The notes beneath the pieces were generated by a model. It saw nothing but the letters and a program-made list of their open reading frames with translations. It was not told the origin of the DNA and made no database searches. A DNA stretch of 64,000 nucleotides, from assembly GCF_025024155.1 (NCBI RefSeq), contig NW_026251718.1, positions 1 to 64,000 of the forward strand. The letters are read 5' to 3'. The translations under genes and the position numbers were made by a program. Positions within the stretch are counted from its first letter, which is position 1. Each line of letters begins with the position of its first letter. Source of the DNA: Gamsiella multidivaricata. Taxonomy: Eukaryota > Mortierellomycota > Mortierellomycetes > Mortierellales > Mortierellaceae. Shown here piece by piece: positions 46,450 through 59,400 of this stretch.

Positions 46450-49400
46450 TTACACATAGGGCGAGTCCATGTACGGATTCCAGGGCATTCCTGGCCCATC
46501 ATACTGGCGTTCGCCTGGCCTTGACGACACCCTCGGCGGCACCATGCCTTCCAGGTCCATGGCCCTCGTCGTCGGCAGCGATGGCACTGCAGGCAACATC
46601 AAAATCGACGGCATCGATAATGAGAAGTTATGGGCCTCGAAATCCAAGTCTGGGCTCCACAGGTCATGGTGTTTGCCTCCGGATCCTCCGCTGCTGTATC
46701 CGGAAGAGACAGATTTTCTCCGTGCCATCTCGTACCGCTTATCTTGCAGCAGAGGCACGCTCTTGTCCTTGTTCTTGGACGTGCCCCTATCCGGCACGGG
46801 CTTGAGGAACGGCAGCGTCGGACGGGACTCGAACAATCGATCACACATCGTGATATTCATCCACTCTGACACCCAGCTCGAGGCTAGCTTGCGCATAATC
46901 TTGCCTGTCATTTTCTATGAATACATGGGGCAAAAAGATATACGAAAAAAATATGAATGAGATAAGTAGGAGATTCATTCGTTCGTTCATTTGTTAGTTG
47001 ACGGTATTCATTACGAATGACATGTCAATATGGTTATCTGCAAGACATGTGGCAACAGCAGGGACACTTACTCGATTGAAGAGTAACTGGTCTTGCTTCT
47101 TCGAGACAATCACCGCGGCCTTTGCGCCGGGTGCGCGTCGACCGTAGTGTACACGGAAGAGGGCTTCGATATCGCTCGGAGAATTCGAGGGCAGCTCCGC
47201 CAGGAGCGAAGCCAGGCTGATGGCATCTAGGATGGCCTGCGTCGTACCATGACCAGAGGATGGGAGGAGCTATAGGAGTGTTGCGATGATGATGAATTAT
47301 GAAAGAGCAAGGAGAGATAGCAAGGGTGTAAACAGAAGAGATAGGACGGACGCCTTGTTTTAGTAACATTGATAGAGCGGAGACTGGAATGTCCGTGCAT
47401 CGCACACAGCCGCCGATAGCTTATTTGGCGGCAGATTACGATCGCCTCTGTCTTATTATTTTTTTCATACATACCTTGTGGCACGCTGTGGTACGGTGAC
47501 GAAACGAGATAAGCGGAGTGCGATGCAATTGCATAGCACAAGAGGAGGCAAAGAACATGGCATAGTCAGTCAACAATTACTCAGATATCCAAAACACCAA
47601 AACCACGAGGAATGATGCCATTATCCTAATTCTTGTTTGTCTGTTGCTTACCATCGCCCAGGAGCACGGTACGGCCAAAGTGCCACATGTGGTAGAACTT
47701 CTCCTCGACCACGACCGTAGTGATCATCTTTCGCGTTGTCTGCTCGATGATATCGCCGAATGTGCCACCGTAGGGGCAGGGCTGCTCCTTGATAAACTCG
47801 TCAATATGGAATTTCTCATCTAACTTGTCCCACACCCTGTCGTTCGGGAGCTCCTTCAAATCCAGACTGCTCGACTCGTTGAGCTGGAGAACTGTGGGGT
47901 ATTGCTGGAATGTCTTTTGGGATGATCCAGTCGATGTAGCCGAGTGCTTCGATAGCTTGCTAAACGATTGCCTCTTCTTGATGGAATGGGACGGGGTAAA
48001 AGGAGCGCTATTGCTGGTATTGTTCGGTGGATAGTATTTACCAATGTAGTCAGACATGTCACCTCCTGGAGATGACGATGAGGCGGATGAGGAAGGGCTT
48101 TGGGATGCGGTTGAGATGGCTGAGAAGGACTGTGTCATGCCATGGATAGAAGCAGGTGATCCAGGTAACTCGATCCCTGACTCGCCACTGTCGCGTGCTC
48201 CTGCGAATGATGCCTGGTTTTCGTATATTTTGGAGTCTGCTGCACTTGAGGGCAGGGGCGAGGTGATGCCCCAGCCAAAACGTCTCTCTGCCATAGGTAT
48301 AAACCAAATCTAGAACGATAAATAGTGTTGTCAGCACGATTGTCTGCACCAGTGGCAGGGGTTACCAGCAATAAAAAAGTCATATTTAGACTGTAATAAA
48401 TGAGCCGTAGGGGTATTGATGCATTGCTATATTGCTCATTTTCCTGGGTTTTTTTTTCTAGGACGCATTGACCCAAAGGGATTACGAGCTTTTTTTTTTT
48501 TCCATACCCACGATTGGTGGGAAGCGATGGGAATCAGAGTCGGCGCACACATTTCACAAACAAAAAGGAGCATGCATCTGTCTCTTTGATTACCATGCAG
48601 TTCGTCTCTTTAGGCATGAGCAGTAGCAGCTCACAATTCTTGGACGCCAAGATAGGATATTGCTTCGTCGACAGCGGTTCAGACACCCCGACGATGCATC
48701 GTTGGTCCATCTTGGGTTGTGCATAATCTCCTGGGTAGGGTGTCTTCTTGGACCGCCGCTTGATTTCTCGATAGATGGCGCCTCTGATTGGTGAGGCACC
48801 GCCATCGGATGCGACGAGGATGTCCCCGCTGTAGGTGGACCCGTCCTGACAACGAACCTTGACTCCTTCGCTGTTTTGCGCTGTGGAGATGACGCGCTTC
48901 GCAAACAGGATCTTGTAGGCAGGAATGCGGGAGAGGAGGATAGCATAGAGCTTTGGGCGCACAATAGTGAGACTATCGTAGCCATATCTGGTTTGTATGA
49001 ATGTGCACCAGGATAGACAGGACAGAGAGAGAAGAGAAATTAGCCAATGGCGGACGAGTTCTGTTTTGGTTGGAGGTTAAAGAGAGTAATGAGGGGATAG
49101 GATGCGATGACCGTTATTGGTTGTAGAACAAGACTGAATAAGAGAGCGCTGGAAAACGGGATAGATTGCATGGCATCGGTATGTGCAAATTCAGTTCAAC
49201 AGACCAAGCAGATTAGAATAATAGTATGCAGAGTATATAAACGATACATATAGCACGCATGGCATGCATGGCATGTATCCAGCAGAAAGGAGAGGGGAAA
49301 AAATTGAGAGAGCCCGGTGGAACAACACACAAGAAACAGATGACAGGAGGCAACAAAGCAACAGGTAATATGCATCGCAAACAAAAGTAAAAAGGTATCG

Positions 49401-50035
49401 AATAGAAACAACAAGGCATAAGAAAAAAAAAACCTGCGCTATTTGTTTATGGTTGGTGAAGGGAGCGAAGGGAGCGAAAAAGGAGCGACAACATCGACAG
49501 CCCTTTTGATCGTTGGCCATCGGCATCGGCATGGTAATCAAACCATGGCGGTCGACATTCCGTCCTATCTTTTCTCACTTTTGACGGCCAATCTGAGAAT
49601 GTCTTTGCCGCACCATACTCACGTGGATGTACAGTTATATCCCTCCGCCTAGTAAAGCAAGCGTAGACCTCTCCTTTTTGTAGACCTTTGTTCCGGTTAC
49701 TTGGGAAGACAAGAAACGAGCTGAGATTGAACCTTTTGAATTTACCTGTCTCTGGCGTAGTCGGCGTTGATGCGGCAGATCTGGTTGAGCTTGCTGTCGA
49801 GAACAGTGACCCCAGTCATGATATTGGACTGGCGAACCAGGTCCTCCAGTAAACCCAATTGCTCAAAGGCTCGAAGCACTGGCGGTCCCAGCATGACCAC
49901 ACCGCCCAGGGGACGAACGTCTGAGGTGGCCTCGAGAATCAGGTAATCGATCCCTGCACGCTCAAGCATCACTCCAAGGGAGAGACCAACAATACCACCG
50001 CCAGCAATGATGACCTTGAATTGTGGGGGTGCCAT
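46450..50035 (-). CDS. FAD-dependent monooxygenase 1 (UbiH/salicylate-hydroxylase-like)
   Basis: Six exons on the minus strand: 50035-49746, 48987-48594, 48309-47652, 47485-47475 (11 nt), 47269-47072 and 46914-46450, 671 aa. The dinucleotide-binding start is IIAGGGIVGLSLGVMLERAG, with the usual Glu at the end of the second strand. The middle has ILVASDGGASPIRGAIYRE, the DG motif. The second FAD motif is split by introns: TVLLGDG, then the micro-exon supplying ACHK, then LLPSSGHGTTQAILDAISLA. Exon 3 adds a Ser/Thr-rich insert of about 100 residues that the paralogue at 53745-55574 largely lacks. Family members hydroxylate aromatic or other small molecules with NAD(P)H and oxygen; the substrate is unknown. 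The C-terminal tail is long and low in recognisable motifs. Confidence 0.85.
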
Positions 50036-50322
50036 TTTTCTTTAAAATATAACGATTAGCGCGCGTTGTTGCAGAAAGTTGATACTGCTCCTGCTGTTGA
50101 GATTAATAACGAACTATCAAAGGGAGGAGAGTGGAGAGAACAATGCAAGAAAATGAAGACGAAGCTGATGATCGCTGGTGGGAGGGGAGAAGAAGGAAGG
50201 CGTTCAATTAAAGAGAAAGAGATGTGCAGTGCACGACCGTTGGAATAGGAAAGTTTGTGCCTGAATTTTTTTTAAAAGCCGTTCCTGAAAATCTGTGCCA
50301 ACCTCTGATAAAAGAACGAATG

Positions 50323-50356
<34 letters not shown>

Positions 50357-51482
50357 GATCAGATTAGGGAGTGGAGCAATGCGGATGCAGATGCAATGAG
50401 AGGGTGTCGAGTGACATGCAAAGGGAATGCTAATGCTGATGTTGATGAGAAAAAGAGATGAGAATGGGAGGAGTAAACGGTTGGTGACACTAAGAGAGAG
50501 GAGAATAAAATAAAAGGAGAGATCCGCTGAGAGAAAGAGCAACAACAACAACCACAACGATGCGATACAGGTACGCATACGATGTACGATCGTGATATGA
50601 TAGGACAGAAACAGGACAAGGTGTGCAATGCGGATGCAATGCAATGCGTTCTAGCCTATCTCATTACTTCCTTTTTTATTCCCGTTTTACATGGTCACTA
50701 CTGCATGGATGGCTGCATGAGTAATTAGGATAACGGGTAAATGTTTGTTGTTCCTTAATCCTTCGTCCATTCGTTCGCTCAATAACACACTTCTGTAGTC
50801 TCCTGGACATGTAAAAAAATATGCCATGGCGCATGGTGCATGCACTTTTTGGTCAACATTTGTCTCATAGTCTAGGTGTATCGATCGGCTAATGGTTCAA
50901 TGGCCCAATGGGTCGATCGCAATTACCGGTCTTTTTTTAATGTTGACTGTGGATCTGCTCTCGTTCCCCGGAGCTGCTTTAGTCCCGGATCGCCGCCTTC
51001 TTCATAGACTATGCTCTTCCTCTTTACCATATACGCCACCGAAGGTATCCCTTGTAAGGTATGAATGTGTATATCTCTAACGTGCAACGGTCTACAAAAT
51101 TGTGTATCCATCTCGGCACCCATATAATTGCTTACAGATGGTGCAGTGTCGTGGGCCGCCTAGGCCCTCTAAAAGACTAAGGTTCCTCAGGAAAATAGAT
51201 ATAGTTCGTCAGCATGAATGGAAACTCTGCCTAATGCAAAGGAACAACCATATTGTTGTTGGTCGTTCATAGTTGAGCATATAAGCATGTAAACAACATC
51301 ACGAACGGGTACGTACACCTGTCTGTGTACCCCCTCACTTTTTCACCAGTCAACATCAAAATCAAAACGAGCATCAACGCAAAAGACTTTAATTCCACTG
51401 TGAACAGGAGGATATCGATTTTTACGCTTACACAAAAACAACAAAACACCCGGCAAAAACAAATAATCCGCGCTCTCGCACC
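50036..51482. other. 1.4-kb intergenic region
   Basis: An A-tract of about 30 bases lies at 50324-50353. A GATGCAATG/GGATGCAGATGCAATG-type repeat lies at about 50381-50400 and again at 50630-50645. 50700-51480 is AT-rich with no coding signal. Confidence 0.45.
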
Positions 51483-52996
51483 TCAACCTTGAGCCTTCAG
51501 TTGCTCCGCAACCAGCTCATACGCAACGCCATCGAATGCAGCGTGGCCCCGAAACCGTTGCAGCATATTCATAGCTGCATCCGCAACAAAGACCGACCCA
51601 TCGTATCCGACGTCGATCAACGTCCGCACGAGCTCCCTCCGTAGCTTCGGGAATCTGTACCCCCACCCAAACAGCACCTGGACAGCGCTCTCGGGGGCGA
51701 TCAGACCACCGCGTCCAGTATGTCGTCTCTTTGTTAACCTGCTCTTCATCGGTCGCGGGCCCAAGCACGGCGATGCTCGCTCTGATGCGTATTGTCTATT
51801 TTGTTGATGTGTTCCGCCAGGGGGGCCATATGGGTGAAATCCAGCCTTGTTGAGATTGGCGCGTGAAAATATGATCCTATTATGGTCGTAACGGTCCTCT
51901 GCTCCATGAGAGAGCCGTGTCCTCACTGCTGTCGTTCCCGTTGCTTTCATTCCGCAGGCCCTACCCAGAACCAAATCCACACAATAATTCTGCAGGCACT
52001 CGACCTCGAGGTATGTCGCCAACTCCATCAAATCCTTGACCGTGTATCCACACATCGGTTCTAATACTGGGCATTGTCCAAAATAAATGTAGGAAAGTAC
52101 AGCCTCGACAGCTGCTGGCGGCGAATCCTCGAAACGGATTTCACGTATCGGACTTGAACGAAGGTTATGCTGATGGTCGTTCGATCGACCGGTGCATCCG
52201 AAAAAAGGGTAGTCTGGCGAATATGTGTTCAAAAGGCGCTCCATGGGCTGGGTTCCAGCAGCCTTGAGGATACATGAGTGTGCATATAGAGCAAGGTTAT
52301 CCGAGGTCTCGCAATTGGGGAGATTCTTGAGTGCCTGTCGCTGAGGGAATGAGGGCACCTTTCGAGCGCAGAACGAGAGACGGATATCGGAGTTGGTCGC
52401 CCTTTCGAGAAATTCAACTAACCGATGTTGGGCTTCCAGAGAGACATGACTCGAAGCAAGGCAGGAAGCGACGCAAGGAGTCCAAAAATGTCCGCACGGA
52501 GAAGCGTGGTGTTGGTGTTGGTGTTGGTGTGAGCGTTCATTGTCGTTAACGAGGATAGCGCGGAAGATGTACCGATTGAACGACCTGACCATGCATGGAT
52601 CTATTTCGACTACATGCACAAGAACAATCTGCTGCATTAATGGAATGTGTATAACGAGCGTGGGACTATTGAGCAATCTATTTCTGAGAAATTACCTTGT
52701 ATGCCATGAAGCAGCGACTGTGGATCTCGAATAGGCGTTTCTAGGACAAGAGAGTCAGAACCCTCAGTACAGGGTGCAAAGATGCAGAGTCGAGTGGGAA
52801 TGGTGCGTTCGTAATGGGGATAGGCTGCGATGGGCTGGTGCGAGATCTGGACTGCGAGGTCCGGGCCGTATCCGGCGCCCAGGGATGATATGGATATGGA
52901 ACAGATCCAAGGCCCGGATTGCAATACGAAGGGCGAGGTGAATAATTCACATGCGGGGATGTCGATGAGGAATACGGTATCGTTATCGGCATCCAT
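51483..52996 (-). CDS. MATH-like and BTB/POZ domain protein
   Basis: Two exons on the minus strand, 52996-52696 and 52609-51483, 475 aa. The intron (86 bp, GTAATT..GTAG) joins LLHGIQ to VEIDPCMVRS. The first 150 residues look like a MATH or related beta-sandwich (FTSPFVLQSGPWICSISI, RLCIFAPC, RYIFRAIL). The BTB part follows: ALYAHSCILKAAG, then IREIRFEDSPPAAVEAVLSY, IYFGQCP and DLMELATYLEVECLQNYC. This order (MATH then BTB) is that of SPOP-like Cullin-3 substrate adaptors. A His/Gln run (HQHQHQHH) lies between the two. The C-terminal part is rich in Leu and has no named domain. The gene sits between two FAD monooxygenase paralogues on the same strand. Confidence 0.75.
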
Positions 52997-53744
52997 GGTG
53001 ATGAGGTGTGTTTTTCAGGCTGCTGTGGACTGAGGGGAAAAGAAAGATGGAAAAGGGAGACGAGGTACACCTCTTTGGCACACTGCTCAATAAGCTCAAT
53101 CGGGATGTCGTTTGCTGTGTCTCACTCTCAGCAATTAACGTGTTCGATCGGTGGCGCAGTGGTGTCATTTCATCTCCGGTGTGCTGTCCACTGCCAGAGG
53201 CTGGCAAGCAACCCTTTTTTGTCTTTTCTTTTTCTCTTTTTTCTTCACAATAAACCATCGGATATATTCACCACGAAGGAACCAGCCCCACATGAATAAT
53301 ATACAGCCAGATGAGGCACATTCAGCTCACAGGGAGAGATACAGGGAGAGATACAGGGAGAGATACAGGGAGATGATGGAGTGCAAGAGAAAGTAAACTG
53401 CAAGGCGAAGATCTGAAGAAAGAGATGGAGCTTCAAAGGTGCAAAGCGAAAAGGAAAGAATAAAAGAGCGAGCGAGGCAAGAAGGCTATAACGATAGTCT
53501 ATTCCAGGCCCAAAGGTAAGGAAATGCATATTGTTGCCATGGGCGCGCACAGACTGCATTCGTTTCTTCATAGCCCCTCTTTTTATATCTCTTTTTATAG
53601 ACAAAGGCCTTCCTTTTTTGGCCAGCTATTCTGCCCTTTTGGGATGTACTTTTTCATACCTTCAGCCCTCGGTTGCCACAACATACTCGTCTTTTACTAT
53701 TTCCGAGAATCCATCAAGTTCAAAGGATACCAAAGATTTCAGTA
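52997..53744. other. intergenic region with short tandem repeat
   Basis: No gene recognised. See the separate 12-bp tandem entry. CT-rich DNA at 53210-53250. Confidence 0.45.
53331..53375. repeat. 12-bp tandem repeat, about 3.7 copies
   Basis: The unit AGGGAGAGATAC is repeated in perfect register, the last copy ending AGGGAGATGATGG. It lies downstream of the FAD monooxygenase 2 stop codon. Confidence 0.9.
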
Positions 53745-55574
53745 CTAAGGGAAGAGTGCCGGCGCAATTGTACCTGAGTCGTCTACGCTCGGCAGGAATG
53801 GTAACAACGGTCGCACACGGAAGTATGAATCGGAAAGCACATAGAACCATTTCTGGGGCAAGACGCGGAAATAGAGGTACCGAAAAAAACGGGACCAGTA
53901 CCCTTGCCCGCCAAAGATGTGATCGAACCAGCTGGACCCCATTGTCGCCACCTTGGCTATGACTGATCGCTCACGGTAGTATTCCTCAAAGATGGCAGTG
54001 ATCTCTGATCGAGTAGGTGGCTGTAGTGACGACCTCGGACCAGTCACTTCCGTTACATGATCGCCGTATGAGGAACAAACCAATTTCTGCAGTTGCGTGA
54101 CGAGAAAGATGCTATCGAGGATTGCTTGATTGGCGCCTTGGCCGCCGTAGGGTAAGCTCTTATGGCAGGCATCTCCAATCAGGACTGTGCGGTTGTGGTA
54201 CCAACGGCTGTAAACGCCCTGCTCAATCGTGACCTTGGAGATTAGGTCCGGGTTAGTCCTGTCGAGAAGGTCACCAAATACACCACTGGCACTGCTCAGT
54301 GGGTTACGCATGCCACGCAAACTCTCGAGGATTGCTTGAGCATGCTCTTGGACCTTTTTGGTGAGACAATATCGTAGGCGCTCATGGTGAGACGCGTTCG
54401 CGCTGGTGAAGTCGCCATTGTCGTTGCTGTTATTGTTACTGTTGTTGTTGTCGTTAGATGATGCTGAGAGTGAGGTTGAGATCTGACGCAAGGCTAACTG
54501 TATATCTTTATATTCTTGATGAAGATCCTCGGGAAAGTGGCAGAATAGGGTCCATGCGATTCGGTATTTTGTTAGGGGCATTAACCAAACCTTTAGAGAT
54601 TGGATTAGGAAAAGAAAATGTGAATTAGGTATGCACTCTTCACCAAACGAGGAAGACAAACGCTTCTGCTAGTGCTTGCTTTTGCAGCAACTCACCGAGT
54701 GCTTTTGCTCCTTCCCACGCATGACTTGGAATTCGCCATACTCTCGTTGCAGGATTTCGAACTCTTTAGGATCCAAGGATTCAGTCATGCCGGCAATGCA
54801 GTGCTGGTGTGGCATCAACGGCGCGGTCTCGTCTTTGTCCATCTCTCCTGTTTTTTCAAGGACATGATACATTTGCTGACGGATAGTGCTGTAAGCACCA
54901 TCGGCACCGATGAGAATTGAGCCCCGGTATTCAGTCCCATCGTCACAGAAGCAGCTTACATAGCCGTTCACTCCTCCATCGCCATCGGGGTCGTGTTCCT
55001 GTGTGCGGATCACGCGTTTGCCGAAGAGTAGCTTATGAGAAGGAATCCGAGAATAGAGAATGCTGTAAAACGTTGGCCGTGGGATCACACGGATGGCACT
55101 TCCATATCTATTACAAGGGGCAGCCAAACAATCAACAATCGTGTAAGAGAAGCCCTCCGGAAGGAACCAAAAAAAAAAAAAAAAACAAGAGCAGGTATTT
55201 TAAGTCAATTGTCCTCTCGCAACAACATACCGCGTCTCGCAAAATATCATGTCGGCAATCCCATGGCACTGGTCCATATTCAGTTCGCCATCCATCTGAT
55301 TGAAATACCGCAGTTGACGAATAGGCACGCTCTCTCGGACGAACTCCTCCTTGAACCCAAGCTGCTCTATCACCCGCATGACTGTTGGACCGATGGAGAT
55401 GGCACAGCCTGCAGAGCGGATGGCTTCACTCCGCTCGAGGATCTGGTAAGAGATGCCAGCCTGTTCGAGCATGACACCCATCATGATCCCGCCTAGACCA
55501 GCTCCTGCAATTAATACATGTATTGAGTTGAGACTGCTGCTAGGTGATATGGTAGCGGTGGATGAATAATCCAT
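53745..55574 (-). CDS. FAD-dependent monooxygenase 2 (paralogue of monooxygenase 1)
   Basis: Three exons on the minus strand, 55574-55231, 55107-54696 and 54590-53745, 533 aa. Motifs are VLIAGAGLGGIMMGVMLEQA near the N-terminus, RPTFYSILYSRIPSHKLLFG, ILIGADGAYSTIRQQMY and TVLIGDACHKSLPYGGQGAN. The first two junctions correspond in place and phase to introns 1 and 2 of the paralogue at 46450-50035 (R-YG and before VWLMP/IWFIP), so they are old. The GDACHK region is uninterrupted here, unlike in the paralogue. An Asn/Ser run (NNNNSNNNSNDN) lies in exon 3. The start at 55574 (MDYSST) is preferred because the upstream ATG would add a His/Pro-rich stretch. The substrate is unknown. Confidence 0.87.
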
Positions 55575-56483
55575 GGGATATATGTTGAGAATGATCGGGT
55601 ACTGAAGACGCCAAGGAGCGGTATGGTTCAATGCTGGATGTGGTGGATGATAGTGATGTAGAGAAAAAAAGGAGTGGAGGTAACACTGTTGCGCTATCAA
55701 ATGTTGTGAAATAAGAAGGTGAAGCGAACTTGTTGCTGCGTTGCAATGCTTTTCATGGCAAGAGAAGGCTGCATACTTATGTAGTTGACAGAAAAAAACA
55801 AAATGGAAAAGTGCGAGGGAACAAGGGTGGTTTACTTGCCGAAACGTGAATACATGTTTTTTGTTCTCAATCCTGGTGCACCAAAGGGCCAGGGACCCCC
55901 TTTTTGCCCTTTGAGTCGCGCCTGGACTCGAACCGTCGACGCATGCTTAGCCCACATGCATGCTGCACTTGACATTGTAGCGCCTTTCGGTTGTGGTTTG
56001 CTGTACCATTCTATCGTAACGGCCAAATGGTAGACATGCACCAAGACCGACCCCTTCGCATATCCAGCCAGGTCAATTTTCATTCCAGCCTCACTCATAT
56101 TGTCTTGACTTCGTTGCTTATTGCGTGCTAGTCTTTAATTATTCTCGATTGTAATGTTTGTTACTGCCAGATATATATAAGCTTATGCTCATCACGCCCC
56201 TACTTCACAAGCAGTTAACAGGCAGCACATCCGAATCATTAAAGCATAAATGCTGTATTACCACCTTACCTGCGATTTAATGCTGAATCATGAACTGCTT
56301 GTGGGCAATGTGGAAGCTGCATTTGCTGCTGCGCGTCTATTTGTCTACTGACCACTAAAAGTTAAGAACATCAACTTACAACCTTCAATACAGGTTTTCT
56401 TTTTAGATATTTAATTAAGAAATACACGTGGAGGTCGCATTGACATGTATAATGGGGGACGCATGGCGGCTATGGTGCCTCTA
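55575..56483. other. intergenic region upstream of FAD monooxygenase 2
   Basis: No gene was recognised. A tRNA B-box-like GGTTCGAGTCC is present on the minus strand at about 55922-55932 but no cloverleaf can be built around it. 56100-56460 is AT-rich. Confidence 0.45.
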
Positions 56484-59400
56484 CTAGCCGTCATCCTCAC
56501 CGCTGTCTCCATCCTCGTCCGACTCAATGATGCGACGCGCCCGCGATGCTGCAGCCCGTTTTGACCGTGTAGGGGGTACGGCCGCTACTTCTTTGCTCGA
56601 TGCCCCTCTTGACGTCTTTTTAGCTGGTTTGCGCATCAGGGCCTCTTTTTCCTCCTCTTCATCTTCCTCCACGTACTCCGGCTCCTCTGCTTCCTCCTCC
56701 TCTGTATCGTCTTCATTATCTGACCATTTTTTCTTCTTGCTACTCTTCTTGCGCGAGGCTGGTTTACTTTTGGCTGTGGAAGCCTTGGAGACGGCGGTCG
56801 GTGCTAACGTTCGCTTGCTTTGCTTGATAGAAACCTCGACACGTTCCTCTTCAAGACCCTCCTCATCGGCACCAGAGACCACCGCATTGTTGTCATCCAT
56901 GTGAGCATCTCCATCTGCATCCAAGCGTCCCTGCTTTGGTTTAACCTGCTGCTGCCTTCGGGATGATCGCACTTTGGGTTCCGTGTCCTGTACAGCCAAC
57001 TTCTCCATGCCTTCCTCCACTTCTGCCTCCTTATCGTCAAAAGCTTCGTCTTCTTCCATCTCATCTTCGTCATAGCCTTCACCACGTGTGTCTCTCCTGG
57101 ATTGTCGCGTCCTCTTGTCAGATGCAGGAGCCATGGATGCCTCTGGAACACCCTTGACCTTCAACCCAGCCAACGTGCTACCGGCTTTGCGGCCACCCTT
57201 ACGCGTACCCTTCTTGACCGCTGTGATCGCCTTCGCCTCCGTCTCCTGAACCTCGTCGCCCTTAGCCTTAGCCTCCTTGAGTTTAGCCTCAAACTCATCT
57301 ATCACTGGCTTCATCTCTGGCTTAGGTGGTTTGATGGCTCTTCCCTATTGGCATTAAGCACAAAGATAGGAAGTGCATATAGAGCGTTAAGTAAAAGAGA
57401 GCGATTGAAAGTTTGAAAAGCACGCAACACGAGCAACCCAAGTGTGTATGCCATGTAGGCACTAATACCTTGGCTATGATGTCTGTGAGATACTTGAACA
57501 CTTGCTCTTCGTGAACCTTATCCTGGTAGTTTGGAAATCCCTCAAGCAGTCTCTTGAAGCTTTTCTCAGTCTTGAATGGCAGCATGGACAGACAGAACGC
57601 GATATCTCTCCATCCTCGGGGCTCATCCGTATTCTTGAATCGTTGGCACAACTTCTCCGTCATCGACTCCATGTTCTTCTCCTTAATCAATTCGAACAGA
57701 AACCTCATAATCTTCCGGTACGACTCCTCGTCGATGCTGGCGTTCGACATATGGCTGATGATATCGGGCATATTGTTGTACACGGCGTTGTCCTTGCTGG
57801 TCAGCTCCGTAAAGAACAGACGGGCCAGATCGCTGATACGCGCATCCTCGTCAACGAGGCAGATAGCCATCTCTCCGAGCTGACCTTTGACCTTAACCAT
57901 GCCGTTCAGAATCAAATGTGTGAGCACCATCAACGTGTTTTTCTTCACCGCTGCATCCGAGTCTGATAGTCGCTTGTAGAGATAGGCGATATTGGCATCG
58001 ATAAGGTTGTTGAAGCAGACAGCCATGTCTCCGAGTGCAATGATGATGTTGGATCGAATTGTCGGCTCTGTGGATTTCTCCAGGATCGTGAACAAGAGTT
58101 GCAAGTTGTGTTCGCAGAATTCAGCCGAGATACACATCAGCTTGCACAGCGCCAACGCGGCGGAACTCTGGAGCGTCTTGTCCTATAGGTGGTCCCGAAC
58201 GTAGGAAAATCGCGTTAACTTTCGGTATCAGTCCTAATCTCATAAAAAATGGCAAACAGGAACATAAATATACTTACCGCATACAGCGTATTGTTGCCGC
58301 AGATGGTGACAATCAGTGGTCCAAATACTTGCAGCAAACTACTCTCGCCAAACAACAGCTCCCTCTCTCGAATATGCGCCATCGCATCGCCAAACTCGTC
58401 CTCGGTAGTCCCAACGACCTGATCCAGCTCATCATCCACAGCACTATCCTTGCCCTTCTTCTTGTCGTTCCCAGCAGCGGCCTTTCGTCGTTTGAACTCT
58501 TCCTCAATCACCTCCATATGGACAATATGCTTGATCGCCACATGGCCCACAATGAAGAGAAGTTGACTAAGCTGCCAGGAATCGATCACAAATGCAGTTT
58601 CCGTATTCATGTTCATAGTTGTATCCTCACCCAAAGAGTTCATGGGTGCATCGATCGACATATGATCAAGAGGCGAATCGCCCGGATCCTGCAAGCTGAA
58701 GATGGCTTTGCACCTCTTCTTAATGATATCGCCGCAGAGAATATCAGGGTGTTCACCAAGTAAGTATATCGTGTTCAATGCCTGTTCCGACACAGCAAAC
58801 CTATTTGTTATAGATATCATGTTAGTCATTGAACCTTGATCCATATAGCAACATGGTTGTCAATCTGATATATTGCCAGCGCTAAACTCACCAATTCTTG
58901 GACGTAGTGGGGTAGTCGATCAGATTGCTGAGCTTGATAAATATCGGATGATCCATTGGTAGCCGTACAGTATCTTGTCCGATAACACCTTTCTGCTTCT
59001 TCTTCTCTCCGGCGATGCGCTGCAGGGCAATACAGGAATAGCGAGCTAGAGCGAGGTCCGCCTTGCCATGTTTGCCGAGGCCGATCTTGAGAATCGTCTC
59101 AATCTTTTGTGCCACAATGTCAGGCTTGGCTTTAGCCAGCATGCCCAGGATAATGATGGCCCCCCGACGCTGTGGGTTCGGAATGTCCTTATGATGGCTG
59201 TAGACCTGCCACAGTTTTTCAACCACCTCATCCGAAATGGTGATATCACTCGCATGCGCTATCGAATCCGCAACGATGGTGCTCAGTAACTGTTCTAACG
59301 ACGTCAACTCTGCCAAGGTACTGCCATATGTAAGGCTGATTGTAGCACATAATTGTATAACGTTAATATCGGACCTTTGGTGGTCGCTAATAAAATTTAT

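Noticed and set aside
50204..50644. 146-codon minus-strand frame at 50204-50644
   Set aside because: Contains a run of Phe from the A-tract at 50324-50353 and no motif.
55905..55990. tRNA-like B box GGTTCGAGTCC on the minus strand
   Set aside because: T-stem and acceptor-stem pairing cannot be formed and no matching 5' end exists about 50 bases upstream.
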